The position numbers and the translations under genes are program-made. Source: CAWJLS01 sp963843755 (GTDB lineage: Bacteria; Acidobacteriota; Thermoanaerobaculia; Multivoradales; DATKCC01). From it: 64,000 bases of DNA. The notes under the pieces were generated by a model that did no database searches, was not told the DNA's origin, and was given only the letters and a program-made list of their open reading frames with translations. This document shows, one piece after another, positions 9,847 through 24,510 of the stretch (its first letter is position 1; the number at the start of each line of letters is the position of its first letter). The DNA is taken from the NCBI GenBank assembly GCA_963843755.1, contig CAWJLS010000002.1, positions 714,009 through 778,008 of the forward strand, in the 5' to 3' direction.

Positions 9847-10559
9847 TGGGCGAGCGTGTGGCGGTGGTCGCCGACGCCCACCTGGGCGGTCCGGGCGGGC
9901 CGGCGGAGCCTCTCGTCGAGCAACTGCTCCGGCTGCCGGAGGAGGGCTGCGGCCACCTGCTCCTGATGGGCGACCTGTTCCAGCTCTGGATCGGCGACCG
10001 GCGCTACGAGACCGACGACATCGTCCAGGTGGTCGAGGCGCTCGGCGAGCTCCGGCGCGCGGGTCTCGGGATCGACTACATCGAGGGCAACCGCGACTTT
10101 TTCATCGGCCGCAGCCCCTACGCCCACGTCTTCGACCGGGTCACCGACGAGGTCTCCCTGCAGAGCGACGGCGTCCGCTACGTCGCGGTCCACGGCGACG
10201 GGCTCGACCGGCGCGACTGGAAGTACCGGTTCTGGCGGGCGCTGTCGAAGAGCGCGCCGAGCCGCCTGGTGGCCCAGAACATGCCACGCCGGATCGCCGC
10301 CGCCATGGCCCACGGCACCGAGCGCCGGCTGTCCGAGACCAACCAGAAGCATAAGCGCTTCATCCCGGAGGACGTGCTGCGCGACTACGGCACCCGGCGC
10401 CTGGCCGAGGGCTTCGACGTCCTCTTGCTCGGCCATTTCCACGAAGAGCGCTTCCTCGACGTCGAGGGCGGAACGGTCTGGCTGATCGACGCCTGGTGCA
10501 ACAGCCGGCGGATCGAGTGGTTGGACGAGCGGGCCACCGCCGAGTCGGCGAGGCGGTGA
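9846..10559 (+). CDS. LpxH-like UDP-2,3-diacylglucosamine diphosphatase family phosphoesterase
   Basis: A 237-residue calcineurin-like metallophosphoesterase. The metal-binding motifs run in order: DAHLGG at 9-14, GDLFQLWIGD, GNRDFF, HGDG and GHFHEE. The WIGD and the helical insert with an Arg/Lys-rich segment between GNRD and GHFH resemble the LpxH lipid A branch, which cleaves UDP-2,3-diacylglucosamine at the inner membrane. Location between mrp and aroA is uninformative. Membership of the family is firm; LpxH activity itself is likely but not proved, since related YbbF-type and other phosphoesterases share these motifs. Confidence 0.82.
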   Translation: MGERVAVVADAHLGGPGGPAEPLVEQLLRLPEEGCGHLLLMGDLFQLWIGDRRYETDDIVQVVEALGELRRAGLGIDYIEGNRDFFIGRSPYAHVFDRVTDEVSLQSDGVRYVAVHGDGLDRRDWKYRFWRALSKSAPSRLVAQNMPRRIAAAMAHGTERRLSETNQKHKRFIPEDVLRDYGTRRLAEGFDVLLLGHFHEERFLDVEGGTVWLIDAWCNSRRIEWLDERATAESARR

Positions 10560-10560
10560 C

Positions 10561-12039
10561 ATGGGGAGCCCGCCCGAGAACCCCCGGGGAGCCGGCGCCG
10601 GGGCGCCGCTGCCGATCCCGTCGGGACGGACGGTCCACGGCCGGGTCACGCCGCCGCCGTCCAAGAGCGTCACCCATCGGGCGTTCAACCTGACCCTGCT
10701 CTCCGGCCGTCCGGCGGTCGTCGAGCGGCCGCTGCTGGCCGAGGACACCCGCCTGTTCCTGGGCGCCCTGGCGGCGCTCGGGTGGTCGGTCGAGCACGGC
10801 CACGACGGCGGCGGGGCGGTGCGCCTGGCGCCTCCGCCCATCTCACCCGGGACCGCGGCGCCCTCGTCTCCCTCCTCGTCCTCCCCGTCTGGGCGCCAGC
10901 CGTCCGCCGATCCTCCGAGCCTCTTCTGCGGCAACGCCGGGACCATGTTCCGGTTCCTCGCCGCGACCCTGACGACCGCCGCCGGGGCCGGCGGTGCGAA
11001 CGCCCGGCCCGTGGTCCTCGACGGGACGCCGCGCCTACGGGAGCGGCCGGTGGGGCCGCTGCTCGACGCCCTGGGCGGCCTGGGCGGCCGGATCACCTGT
11101 CGACAGGCCGAGGGGCACGCGCCGCTCGCGATCGAGCCGGGGAGCCTGCGCGGCGGCCGGGTGCGGCTCGACGCCGGGGAGTCGAGCCAGTACCTGTCCG
11201 CCCTCCTGATGGCCTGCCTGCGGGCGCCGGAGCCGACCGCGATCGAGGTCCCGGCGCTCACCTCCGCGCCCTACGTCGAGATCACCCGCGAGGCGATCCG
11301 CCGGGTCTGCCGGGTGCGTCCGGCGGAAGGCGCGGGCGATCTGTCGCCGGCTCCGCCCTTCGATCCGGTCACCGAGCGGGAGGAGGGCGAGGGGCGGGTC
11401 TTCACCGTGAGCCCGGCCCGCCCGGAGGTCGGGCGGTTCCGGGTCGAGGCGGATCTCTCCGCCGCCTGCTACCCGGCGGCGGCCGCGGCGCTCACCGGCG
11501 GGCGGGTCGAGATCCTCGGCGTGCGCCCCGACGCGGCCCAGGGGGACCGGAAGCTGATCGATCTGCTGGCGCGGATGGGGGCCGAGGTCGCCTGGGGGGC
11601 GGACTCCGTGGTGGTCCGCGGAACCGGGGCGCTGGTCGCTCCCGGGGCCGTCGACCTCTCGGACCTTCCCGACCAGGTGCCGACCCTGGCGGCGGTGGCG
11701 CCGTTCGCCCGGGGCACGACCCGGATCGAGAACGTCGCCCACCTGCGGATCAAGGAGAGCGACCGGCTGCGGGCGATGGCGGACGGGCTGGCGCGGCTGG
11801 GGGTGCCGGTCGAGGAGCGCCCGGACGGGCTGGTGATCGAAGGGTGCTGGGCCGAGGAGGAGCCGCCCGCCGATCCGGCCGATCCGGTGGTCCTCGATCC
11901 GTCCGACGACCATCGGATCGCCATGAGCTTCGCCCTCGTCGGCCTGCGCCGGCCCGGGGTCACGATCGACCATCCGGAGGTGGTGGCGAAGTCCTACCCC
12001 GCGTTCTGGGACGACCTCCTCTCCCTGCTCGGCGTCTGA
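10561..12039 (+). CDS. aroA: 3-phosphoshikimate 1-carboxyvinyltransferase (EPSP synthase)
   Basis: A 492-residue enzyme that transfers enolpyruvyl from PEP to shikimate 3-phosphate in aromatic amino acid synthesis. Signatures present: PPSKSVTHRAF near residue 32 (phosphate-binding Lys-Ser and Arg), CGNAGTMFRFL, the central DLSDLPDQVP, RIKESDRLRAM and the C-terminal DDHRIAMSFA. Most family members are about 430 residues. The excess is explained by a Pro/Ser-rich insertion at about 92-117 before CGNAG and a charged segment near 265-285. A short Asp/Pro repeat (PADPADPVVLDPSDD) precedes the C-terminal motif. It begins one base after the previous stop. Confidence 0.93.
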   Translation: MGSPPENPRGAGAGAPLPIPSGRTVHGRVTPPPSKSVTHRAFNLTLLSGRPAVVERPLLAEDTRLFLGALAALGWSVEHGHDGGGAVRLAPPPISPGTAAPSSPSSSSPSGRQPSADPPSLFCGNAGTMFRFLAATLTTAAGAGGANARPVVLDGTPRLRERPVGPLLDALGGLGGRITCRQAEGHAPLAIEPGSLRGGRVRLDAGESSQYLSALLMACLRAPEPTAIEVPALTSAPYVEITREAIRRVCRVRPAEGAGDLSPAPPFDPVTEREEGEGRVFTVSPARPEVGRFRVEADLSAACYPAAAAALTGGRVEILGVRPDAAQGDRKLIDLLARMGAEVAWGADSVVVRGTGALVAPGAVDLSDLPDQVPTLAAVAPFARGTTRIENVAHLRIKESDRLRAMADGLARLGVPVEERPDGLVIEGCWAEEEPPADPADPVVLDPSDDHRIAMSFALVGLRRPGVTIDHPEVVAKSYPAFWDDLLSLLGV

Positions 12040-12177
12040 CCGTCCCTGTCCCGGTGTCGCATCTCTGCACACTAGAACTCGCGGAACCAAGAAACACGAC
12101 TGTGGAGTGAGATCTCGGTGAGCCCTCGGCTGGGGGCGGCCGTGGGGCGGCTCCGCCTTGACGGAGCACGCGCGACC

Positions 12178-15577
<3,400 letters not shown>

Positions 15578-15585
<8 letters not shown>

Positions 15586-16060
15586 GCGGGTCGAACGAGC
15601 GCGCGATCCGCGCTGCGATCGCCTCGAGCCCCGCCACGTCAGCCTCTGTGAACGCCGCCGGTCGATGAGAATCCACGTCCAGGACCGCCACCAGCCCGCC
15701 GCTCTCCGCGACCACCGGCACCACCACCTCGGAGCGGGCCGCGGCGTCGCAGGCGATGTGCCCCGGGAACGCGTTCACGTCCGGGACGAGCTGGCTTCGG
15801 AGCTCCCGCGCGGCGGCGCCGCAGACGCCGCGGCCGAACTGGATCTCCAGGCAACCGACCGGCCCCTGGTAGGGCCCGACCCGGAGCAGATCCGGGCCGA
15901 CGACTCGATAGAAACCGGTCCAACTGGCATAGGGAAAGTGCCCGTGGACGATCGACGCGGCGGTCGCCATGGCGGTGATCGGATCGCCGCAGCCTTCGAG
16001 CACTGCGTCGATCTCGCGAAGGGCGGAACGGTAGGTTTCGTTGCGTTCGACGTCGTTCAT
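15578..16060 (-). CDS. msrC: Free methionine-(R)-sulfoxide reductase (fRMsr, GAF domain)
   Basis: A 160-residue single GAF-domain protein that reduces free methionine-R-sulfoxide in the cytosol. The fRMsr signatures are all visible: GPYQGPVGCLEIQFGRGVCG and VPDVNAFPGHIACDAAARSE. The three redox cysteines of the family are conserved (in GPVGC, RGVCG and HIACD), so the enzyme should be active. The ATG is at 16060. It is convergent with the sigma-54 activator gene and divergent from the double-HTH gene. Confidence 0.92.
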
Positions 16061-16153
16061 TTAGGCGGTGCGCTCAAAGTGGATTCGTGGGCATGTGTCG
16101 GCGGATGGCCGGCTGAACGGACCCTCCGGCCGACCTGTTGGTGCCCTGGGGAG

Positions 16154-16181
16154 TTGACTTGGCAAACATTACCTTTATAAT
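16154..16181 (+). promoter_or_regulatory. Near-consensus sigma-70 promoter of the double-HTH gene
   Basis: A -35 TTGACT at 16154-16159 and a perfect -10 TATAAT at 16176-16181, 16 bp apart, sit about 66 bp before the start codon at 16248. This is the best housekeeping-type promoter in the window and stands out in an AT-richer patch of otherwise GC-rich DNA, which suggests strong transcription. The gene also has a full AGGAGG Shine-Dalgarno at 16234-16239. Confidence 0.75.
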
Positions 16182-16247
16182 AGCGGAGATTGGTGCAGCG
16201 GAAGCTCAGCACTCTCTCATCCAATTCGATTTCAGGAGGCACGGGAC

Positions 16248-16910
16248 ATGGCAAACGAGCAGGCGACCCAGAAAACGGACGGGGCGCAACACGAAGCGGA
16301 GAAGAAACTCTATACGCTGACGGAGATCTCGGAGAGAACGAACATCTCCATGCCGACCCTCCAGCGGTACAAGAAGGGATACCAGGATCGTATTCCTTCG
16401 GTCGGCAAAGGGCGCAAGCAGCGCTATCCCGAAGAGGCTCTGCCGGTCTTCGAGCAGATCAAGAAGGAAAACATCAAGCGGCGGGGACGGCCGCGCAAGA
16501 GCGGCGCGCCGGCCAGGCCGTCGACGGGGCCCAAGAAGAAGACGCCCGATACGTCGGGCCTGTTGACCCTGACCAAGATCGCCGAAGAGACCGGCATCTC
16601 CTACCCGACCCTGGTCCGCTACGTGAAGCTCTACAAGGACCGGATTCCGCATCGTGGCTCGGGCCGCGCGCGCCGCTTCCTGCCGGAGGCGGTCGAGGTG
16701 TTCAAGGAGATCCGTTCGGAGAGCCCGCGCGGCCGGCGCAAGAAGAAGGTGGCCGTGGCCGGTGGCGTGCCTCGCCAGGTGGCTGCCGGCGAGCCGGGTC
16801 TGAGCCGTCGGGTGGCCGCGCTGGAGCGGTCGAGCGCCGATCTCGAAAAGCAGATCAAGGAGCTGATCCGCCAGCTCAAGAAGCCGCTCAAGGTCACCAT
16901 CAAGCGGTAG
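16248..16910 (+). CDS. DNA-binding protein with two MerR-like HTH domains and an AT-hook
   Basis: A 220-residue basic protein. Residues 20-74 and 105-156 are two versions of the same winged-HTH pattern: (L)xxLTxIxExTxIS, PTLxRY, a DRIP turn, a short basic wing and P-E-A-x-x-V-F. Between them lies an AT-hook-like RRGRPRK at 79-84, and after the second domain a Lys-rich linker and a helix at about 184-210 likely to form a coiled coil. No effector domain is present, so it may be an architectural or constitutive DNA-binding protein. It is monocistronic, with a strong promoter and ribosome site. I do not recognise a named family; domain class is inferred from pattern. Confidence 0.8.
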   Translation: MANEQATQKTDGAQHEAEKKLYTLTEISERTNISMPTLQRYKKGYQDRIPSVGKGRKQRYPEEALPVFEQIKKENIKRRGRPRKSGAPARPSTGPKKKTPDTSGLLTLTKIAEETGISYPTLVRYVKLYKDRIPHRGSGRARRFLPEAVEVFKEIRSESPRGRRKKKVAVAGGVPRQVAAGEPGLSRRVAALERSSADLEKQIKELIRQLKKPLKVTIKR

Positions 16911-16958
16911 CTCTGGCGGTTGCGGCAGCCCTGGGAGAGGGGCCGTGAGCCCCTCTCC

Positions 16959-18145
16959 TCAGAGTCTCTCCAGGTGGTCCCAGCCGACGCGCGGCCAGGC
17001 TTCGCGGTGCTCCTCCCGGAGCAGCGCCAGCTCGTCGCCCGCGGTGACCGTGCCGATCGCCCGGCAGCCGAGCCGCTCCGGCGCCTCGATGCCGGGCGGC
17101 AGGGTGAACAGGATCACGTAGTCCTCGCCCCCTCCGAGCGCCAGGTCGAGGGGGTCCTGGCCGAGCGCTTCACACAGCTCCAGGAACCCGTCGGTCAGCG
17201 GGATGGCACCGCAGTCGAGCTCGGCGCCGACGCCGCTCGCGCGCGCCAGCCGTGGCAGGTCGCGCCCCAGGCCGTCCGACAGGTCGAGGGCCGCGATCCG
17301 TTCCGTCTGGGCGCGCTCCCCCAGCCAGGCGCCGAGCTCGAGCTGTGCCGAGGGCCGCAGGTGGCGGCGTACCGCCGAGCGTGCCGCCTCGGCCACCGTT
17401 TCGACCTTCCGGACGTCGCCCGGCAGAAAGACGTGGGCACGCTCGCCGTGGGCGGTCAGCCGCGCTCCCCGGCGGAGCAGGCGCAGGCCGGCGCCCGATT
17501 CGCCGACGGTTCCCCCCAGCCAGAGCCGGTCGCCCGCCCGGGCACCGCCCCGGCGGATCGGCCGCCAGTCGCTCGGCCGGTGGGCGATCAGGGTCATGGT
17601 GACGGTGAGCGTGGGGCTCGACGCCAGGTCGCCGCCGGCGAGGGCGACCCCGACCGGTGCGCTCTCCGCCAGCAGGATCGAGAAGAAGTGGCGGTAGTCG
17701 AAGAACTCCGGCGCGGCGATCGTCACCAGGGCGTGGCACCAGGGTGCGGGCGCCGCGGCCGTGTTCGCGGCGGCCGGCGGCTCGGGGTCCGCCGACTCGC
17801 CCGGCTCGGCCGGGTCGTCTGGATCGGCCGGATCGTCCGGATCGGGAGGAGCGCCCGGATCGGCGGCCGTGGCGAGCTCGGCCAGTTCGGCTGAGTCCTC
17901 CAGGCCGGGCGGCGGCGCGCCCATGGCCGCCAGGTCCGACAGGTTGACGTGCAGCAGCCGCCGGGCCAGCAGGCCGGCGTCGAGCTCGGCCGGCACGTGC
18001 ACGCCGGCGATCTGGGAATCGACGGTCGCCACCGCCGTGTCGCCGACGCCGACGAGGAGCGCCGCGTCGTCCCCGATCAGGTCGGTCCCCGGCTGGCTCC
18101 GCAGCCACTCGATCAGCCGGTCCTCGCCGCGTTCGGCCCTGGTGC

Positions 18146-18149
<4 letters not shown>
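16959..18149 (-). CDS. thiL: Thiamine-monophosphate kinase
   Basis: A 396-residue PurM-like ATP-dependent kinase that makes thiamine diphosphate. Motifs present are GDDAALL near residue 26, a DSQIAGVH segment (usual DxLVEGVHF), HVNLSDLAAMGA at 67-78, GGDLASSP, the metal-binding DLSDGLGRDLPRLA and GGGEDYVILF. Most ThiL proteins are about 320-340 residues. The excess is an Asp/Pro-rich low-complexity insertion at about 94-125 right after the LSDLAAMG motif, coded by a GATC-containing DNA repeat. The start overlaps the lon stop by 4 bp, so it is the last gene of the lon operon. Confidence 0.92.
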
Positions 18150-20772
<2,623 letters not shown>

Positions 20773-20776
<4 letters not shown>

Positions 20777-21231
20777 GGCGTCTCCTCCCCGTCCGCTTCG
20801 ACCACCAGGATCTGCTTGCGCTCGCGCCGTTCGTGGATCTTGGGGAACTCGACGGTCAGCACCCCGCCGCGCAGCCGGGCGACCCCCCGGTGGGTGTTGA
20901 CCGGTCCGGCCAGCTCGATGGTGCGCTCGAAGGAGCCCCGGCCCCGCTCCATGCGGTGGAACCGGGCCTGCCGGTCGGGGGACGTCGGCTGCTTGCGGCC
21001 GGTCACGGTGACCAGCGGACCCTCGACCTCGACCCGCAGGTCGTCGGTTCCGATGCCGGGCACCTCGACCAGCACCTGCACCGTCTCGGAGGTCTCGACG
21101 ACATCGATCGCCGGCTCCCAACGGCCGGCCTCCGGCGGTGTGCCGGCGAGGCCGAGGGCCTCGCGGAACAGCCGGTCGAGCTCGTCCCGGAAGCGGACGG
21201 CGGACAGGGGAGGGCGGTGGGACGGGGGCAT
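20773..21231 (-). CDS. Small heat shock protein (Hsp20/alpha-crystallin)
   Basis: A 152-residue chaperone that holds unfolded proteins in an ATP-independent way. The alpha-crystallin domain runs from WEPAIDVVET (about residue 43) through VEVPGI, RMERGRGSFERTIEL and the closing RGGVLTVEFPK, the A-x-x-x-G-V-L signature of the family. The N-terminal arm is short and the tail after the domain carries an RKQILVV IxI/V-like anchor. It is translationally coupled to lon by a 4 bp overlap, joining holdase and protease. Confidence 0.93.
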
Positions 21232-21259
21232 CGGTCGAAGGCTCCGGTGGTGGGCTCGC

Positions 21260-21799
21260 TCAGTCCTCGGACGCCGCGGCGCCGGCCTTGGTGGCGCCGG
21301 CCTTGGTGGCCGCGGTCACGCGTTCGCCGTCCTCTTCCTCGCGCGCCTCCTTCTCCAGCAGGGCGGTCAGGACGTCGGTGAATGCCTCGATGTCCTCGAA
21401 GCGGCGATAGACGGAGGCGAAGCGTACGTAGGCCACCTGGTCGAGGGGGTAGAGGCGGTCCATCAGGATCGAGCCGATCTCCCGCGACGAGATCTCCCGG
21501 TCCTCGCGGTCGTGGAGCCGGGCCTCGACCTGATCGGCCAGCTCCTCGAGCCGGCGCGGCGGCACCGGCCGCTTCTCGCAGGCCCGGTGGAGGCCGTTGA
21601 GCAGCTTGTTGCGGCTGAACGCCTCCCGCCGGCCATCGCGCTTGACCACCATGTAGGCGATCGATTCGATCTGCTCGTACGAGGTGAAGCGCCGGCCGCA
21701 GGCGAGACACTCGCGCCGCCGACGGATGGTCGCCCCGTCGCGGCTCTCCCGGGAGTCGACGACGCGATCCCGGTTCTCGGAGCAGTAGGGGCACTTCAT
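21260..21799 (-). CDS. nrdR: Transcriptional repressor NrdR
   Basis: A 179-residue regulator of ribonucleotide reductase genes. The N-terminal zinc ribbon has CPYC at 3-6 and CLAC at about 31-34, followed by RRFTSYEQIE. The ATP-cone starts at VVKRDGRREAFSRNKLL near residue 50. The C-terminal 25 residues are an extension (two ATKAGAT-type repeats) beyond the usual 150-155 residues. It is 28 bp upstream of hsp20 in the same direction. No nrd gene is in the window. Confidence 0.94.
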   Translation of the reverse strand: MKCPYCSENRDRVVDSRESRDGATIRRRRECLACGRRFTSYEQIESIAYMVVKRDGRREAFSRNKLLNGLHRACEKRPVPPRRLEELADQVEARLHDREDREISSREIGSILMDRLYPLDQVAYVRFASVYRRFEDIEAFTDVLTALLEKEAREEEDGERVTAATKAGATKAGAAASED

Positions 21800-21864
21800 G
21801 GGATGACCGGAATCAGAGCGCGCTGTCTGGAAGGGGAAGGTCCGAGCCGGGCACCGGCCCGGGA

Positions 21865-23049
21865 TCACTTGGCGGCCAGCGCGATGTTGAGGCGGAGCAG
21901 GAGCTTCTCGACGCTCTCGGTGTCGTGGAGGTCGACGCGGAGGTTGCGGATCGATTCGACCACCTGCTGGTCCTCGTCCTCCACCTCGAGGGTGACCGAA
22001 AAGCGTCGGGCCCGGCGGAAGTCGGCGCGCGTCAGGGTGAGCTGGATGTCGCGCCGCAGCTCGCCGCCGCCGTTGCGGCCGGCCGCGGCGCGGGACGGTG
22101 AGCGCGTCGTCGCGGGCCCCGCCATCGCCTCCTGGCGGAGCCGCTCGAGCTCTTCGAGCACGTTGCGGTTCGAGGTCTTGCGGACGTGAGCCTCGGGCGG
22201 TGGCTGGGTGGCCGCGGGGGTGCTCCGGCTCTTGGCGGCGACCGCCGGCTGCTGCTTGGGAGCGGCCGGCTTGGGGGCCGCGGCAGGCTTGGGAGCCGCG
22301 GCCGCCGGTTTGGCCGGAGCCGCGGCGGGCTTTGGCGCGGCGGGTGCGGGTGCGGCCGGGTTTGCCGCGGGCGCTCGGGTTGCCGCGGGCGCCGGGCTTG
22401 CCGCGGGCGCTGGGGTTGCCGCGGGCGCGGGCTTTTCGGTCGTCACCTGCTCGCGGTCGCCGGTGAGCCGCTTCTTGAGCGCCAGGAGGGTCACCTTGGA
22501 GACCCCTTTGAGGGTCTCGAAGACGCCGTCGCCGTGGAGCGCCGACGCCTCGAACGTAGGCCACTTGCTCCAGTTGAGGGCGTTGTCGAGCTCCTCGACG
22601 GAGCAGATGTCGTCCAGGTCCCGCTTGTTGTACTGGAGCACCAGCGGCATGTCCATCAGGTCGAGCCCCATCTCCGCCAGGTTCTCCCGCAAGTTCTCGA
22701 GCGAGTCGACGTTGGCCTGGAGCATGGCGCGCTGGGAGTCGGCCACGAAGACGACGCCGTCGACGCCCTTGAGCACGAGCTTACGGGTCGTGTTGTAGAA
22801 GACCTGGCCGGGCACCGTGTAGAGCTGGATCCGGGTGTTGAAGCCGGCGATCTGGCCGACGTCGATCGGCAGAAGGTCGAAGAACAGGGTCCGGTCGGTC
22901 TCGGTCTCGAGGGAGACCATCTCGCCCCGGCACTCGGAGGAGGTCTGGCTGTAGATGTGGTGGAGGTTCGTGGTCTTGCCGCACAAGCCGGGGCCGTAGA
23001 AAACGACCTTGGCCGCCATCTGCATCGTGCTGTAGTTGAAGAAGACCAT
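21865..23049 (-). CDS. mglA: MglA-family Ras-like GTPase with linker and C-terminal extra domain
   Basis: A 394-residue protein. Residues 1-196 are a complete MglA GTPase with P-loop GPGLCGKTT at 19-27, the switch segment LFFDLLPIDVG, the G3 motif TVPGQVFYN and NKRDLDD. MglA sets the cell pole for type IV pili or gliding motors in Myxococcus and relatives. Known MglA proteins end near residue 195. Here an Ala/Pro/Lys-rich linker (about 205-280) leads to a charged helix (NVLEELERLRQEA) and a mixed alpha/beta domain of about 80 residues ending in an LRLNIALAAK helix. GAGG lies 8 bases before the ATG. No mglB is adjacent. The extra domain is unassigned. Confidence 0.92.
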   Translation of the reverse strand: MVFFNYSTMQMAAKVVFYGPGLCGKTTNLHHIYSQTSSECRGEMVSLETETDRTLFFDLLPIDVGQIAGFNTRIQLYTVPGQVFYNTTRKLVLKGVDGVVFVADSQRAMLQANVDSLENLRENLAEMGLDLMDMPLVLQYNKRDLDDICSVEELDNALNWSKWPTFEASALHGDGVFETLKGVSKVTLLALKKRLTGDREQVTTEKPAPAATPAPAASPAPAATRAPAANPAAPAPAAPKPAAAPAKPAAAAPKPAAAPKPAAPKQQPAVAAKSRSTPAATQPPPEAHVRKTSNRNVLEELERLRQEAMAGPATTRSPSRAAAGRNGGGELRRDIQLTLTRADFRRARRFSVTLEVEDEDQQVVESIRNLRVDLHDTESVEKLLLRLNIALAAK

Positions 23050-23145
23050 CCCCTGAACCTCGCAAATCCCTGAAATAGAAGGGAAGAAAGACTAGCACCC
23101 GGCCCCTGGGGGGTCAAGGAACTGCGCCGTCCTCCAAAGGCCGCC

Positions 23146-24228
23146 TCAGGCCTGTTCGTCCGGGCGTTCCCGGCCCGCTCGGAGGGGTGCGAGACCGGCG
23201 TTCCGGAGCGCATCCTCGAGCTGTCGCCGACGGTGACCGGCGGGGCGCTCTGCCCCCTCGTCGTGCGGCGCCCCTGTGAGGCGCGCGGTCTCCAGTGCCA
23301 GGAGGGTGAACAACGCGCGGCGATCGCGATCTGTTCCGGCCGCCCCGTGCGGATCGGCGACCGCGCGGAGCGCCTCGATCTGGTGGACGAACGTGGCGTC
23401 GTCGCCGCGCGCCACCGGCCCGGTGATCGCCGCGCCGAGGGCCGGGACCAGGGGCCGCCCGGTCGCTTCCGCCGCCTCGGCCGCCGCGGCGAGCTTGGCC
23501 AGCGCGCCGGCTCCGAGCGTCAGGTAGCCGCGGCCGACGGCGTCCGGCAGGCCGAGGGAGCGGGCGAGGTCCGCCGCCGCCGTGACCAGGGTGGCGACGC
23601 CCCCCGCGGCGACGCTCGCCGCCAGGTGGTAGAGCGTCCGGAGCTGCTCCGGCACGACCTCGGCGGTGCCGCCGAAGGCCTCGGCGAGCCGACGCCCCAT
23701 CGCCAGGGCGGCAGGCGGTCCGTCGAGGGCGAAGAAGGTGCCGGCCGCTTCGCCCGGGTCGGTGAGCGGCGCCGGGAAGGCCTTGAGCGGGTGGAACGAG
23801 CCGGCCACCCCGGCCGCCCCGGCCCTCGTGGAGGGGGAGGCGAGAGGGTCCAGGGCGGAGGCGCCGCGGCTGCCGGCGGTGTGGAGGGCCACCGGCGCCT
23901 GGGGCCGGCGGGCGAGCTCCGCCGCCACGGCGTCGAGGGCGTCGTCGGCGACCGCCACGAGCAGCAGGTCGCAGTCGTCCGAGGAGAGGGTGGCGACGGT
24001 CTCCGCACGGGCTCCGAGGGCGGCCGCCAGAGCGGTGGTCGACGCGCCGGGTCCGTCCTTTCCGGTCGCCGGTCCGGTCCCGCCTGCCCCGGCGGGCCGT
24101 CCCGCCACCGCCACGAGGGTCGCGCCGGCCGCACGGGCCCACCAGGCCAGGCTGGTGCCGACGCGTCCGGGCCCGGCCAGGGCCACGCGCAACCCCGCGA
24201 GCGGCTGGTGGTTCGCGACCATGTCCAC
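23146..24228 (-). CDS. Rossmann-like/DUF2520 domain dehydrogenase-like protein
   Basis: A 360-residue protein with an NAD(P)-binding Rossmann start (RVALAGPGRVGTSLA at about residues 14-28) and a C-terminal helical domain matching the DUF2520 family, with SFHPLKAFP near 143 and the YHLAASVAAGG stretch typical of it. Members resemble pyrroline carboxylate and ketopantoate reductases, but substrates are unknown. Start GTG at 24228; an ATG two codons later (24222) is possible. It is the first gene of the minus-strand run leading to mglA and lies divergent from hrcA, sharing a 280 bp control region. Confidence 0.85.
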   Translation of the reverse strand: MDMVANHQPLAGLRVALAGPGRVGTSLAWWARAAGATLVAVAGRPAGAGGTGPATGKDGPGASTTALAAALGARAETVATLSSDDCDLLLVAVADDALDAVAAELARRPQAPVALHTAGSRGASALDPLASPSTRAGAAGVAGSFHPLKAFPAPLTDPGEAAGTFFALDGPPAALAMGRRLAEAFGGTAEVVPEQLRTLYHLAASVAAGGVATLVTAAADLARSLGLPDAVGRGYLTLGAGALAKLAAAAEAAEATGRPLVPALGAAITGPVARGDDATFVHQIEALRAVADPHGAAGTDRDRRALFTLLALETARLTGAPHDEGAERPAGHRRRQLEDALRNAGLAPLRAGRERPDEQA

Positions 24229-24318
24229 AAAGGATATCCGAGACCGTCGAGGTCTTCGGGCGGACGCGGGGAAGCCTCGGTAACGTGATTCTTTTCAGTG
24301 AGTTATGGAGAGCGTCTC

Positions 24319-24347
24319 TTGACTCTTCGATCGCTCTCGGCTACTCT
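24319..24347 (+). promoter_or_regulatory. Sigma-70-type promoter of the hrcA heat-shock operon
   Basis: TTGACT at 24319-24324 and TACTCT at 24342-24347 are separated by exactly 17 bp. The CIRCE operator begins 4 bp after the -10 box, the usual position for repression by HrcA at the transcription start. The first gene starts at 24511, leaving a leader of roughly 150 bases that contains a 9-bp GATC-type tandem repeat. Confidence 0.75.
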
Positions 24348-24350
24348 GGC

Positions 24351-24377
24351 CTGGCACTCTCGGTCTGAGAGTGCCAA
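24351..24377 (+). promoter_or_regulatory. CIRCE operator (HrcA binding site)
   Basis: Two 9-base arms, CTGGCACTC at 24351-24359 and GAGTGCCAA at 24369-24377, are separated by exactly 9 bases. This matches the CIRCE pattern TTAGCACTC-N9-GAGTGCTAA, with the central GCACTC/GAGTGC intact and a compensated A-to-G/T-to-C change in both arms. It overlaps the likely transcription start of hrcA-grpE-dnaK-dnaJ, so HrcA should autoregulate the operon. Confidence 0.93.
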
Positions 24378-24412
24378 TCTGTCCGGGCCGTGGGGCGGGA
24401 CCCGTGCGTTGT

Positions 24413-24458
24413 GCCGATCGGGCCGATCGGGCCGATCGAGCCCATGAGGCCGATCGAG
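24413..24458. repeat. 9-bp tandem repeat (GCCGATCGG) in hrcA leader
   Basis: Three near-perfect tandem copies of GCCGATCGG at about 24413-24440, followed after CCCATGAG by a further GCCGATCGAG at about 24449-24458. It is non-coding and lies in the hrcA leader between CIRCE and the start codon. Related GATCGG-type repeats occur in coding sequence at about 12371, 12751, 15345 and 17780. Confidence 0.7.
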
Positions 24459-24510
24459 TCAGATTGCGACGAACGACGACTGGATGACCGAGATGAGTGA
24501 AGGAGTGGAC

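Noticed and set aside
12040..12177. Possible regulatory hairpin or promoter between aroA and the sigma-54 activator
   Set aside because: No inverted repeat or -35/-10 pair stands out; the activator may be cotranscribed with aroA.
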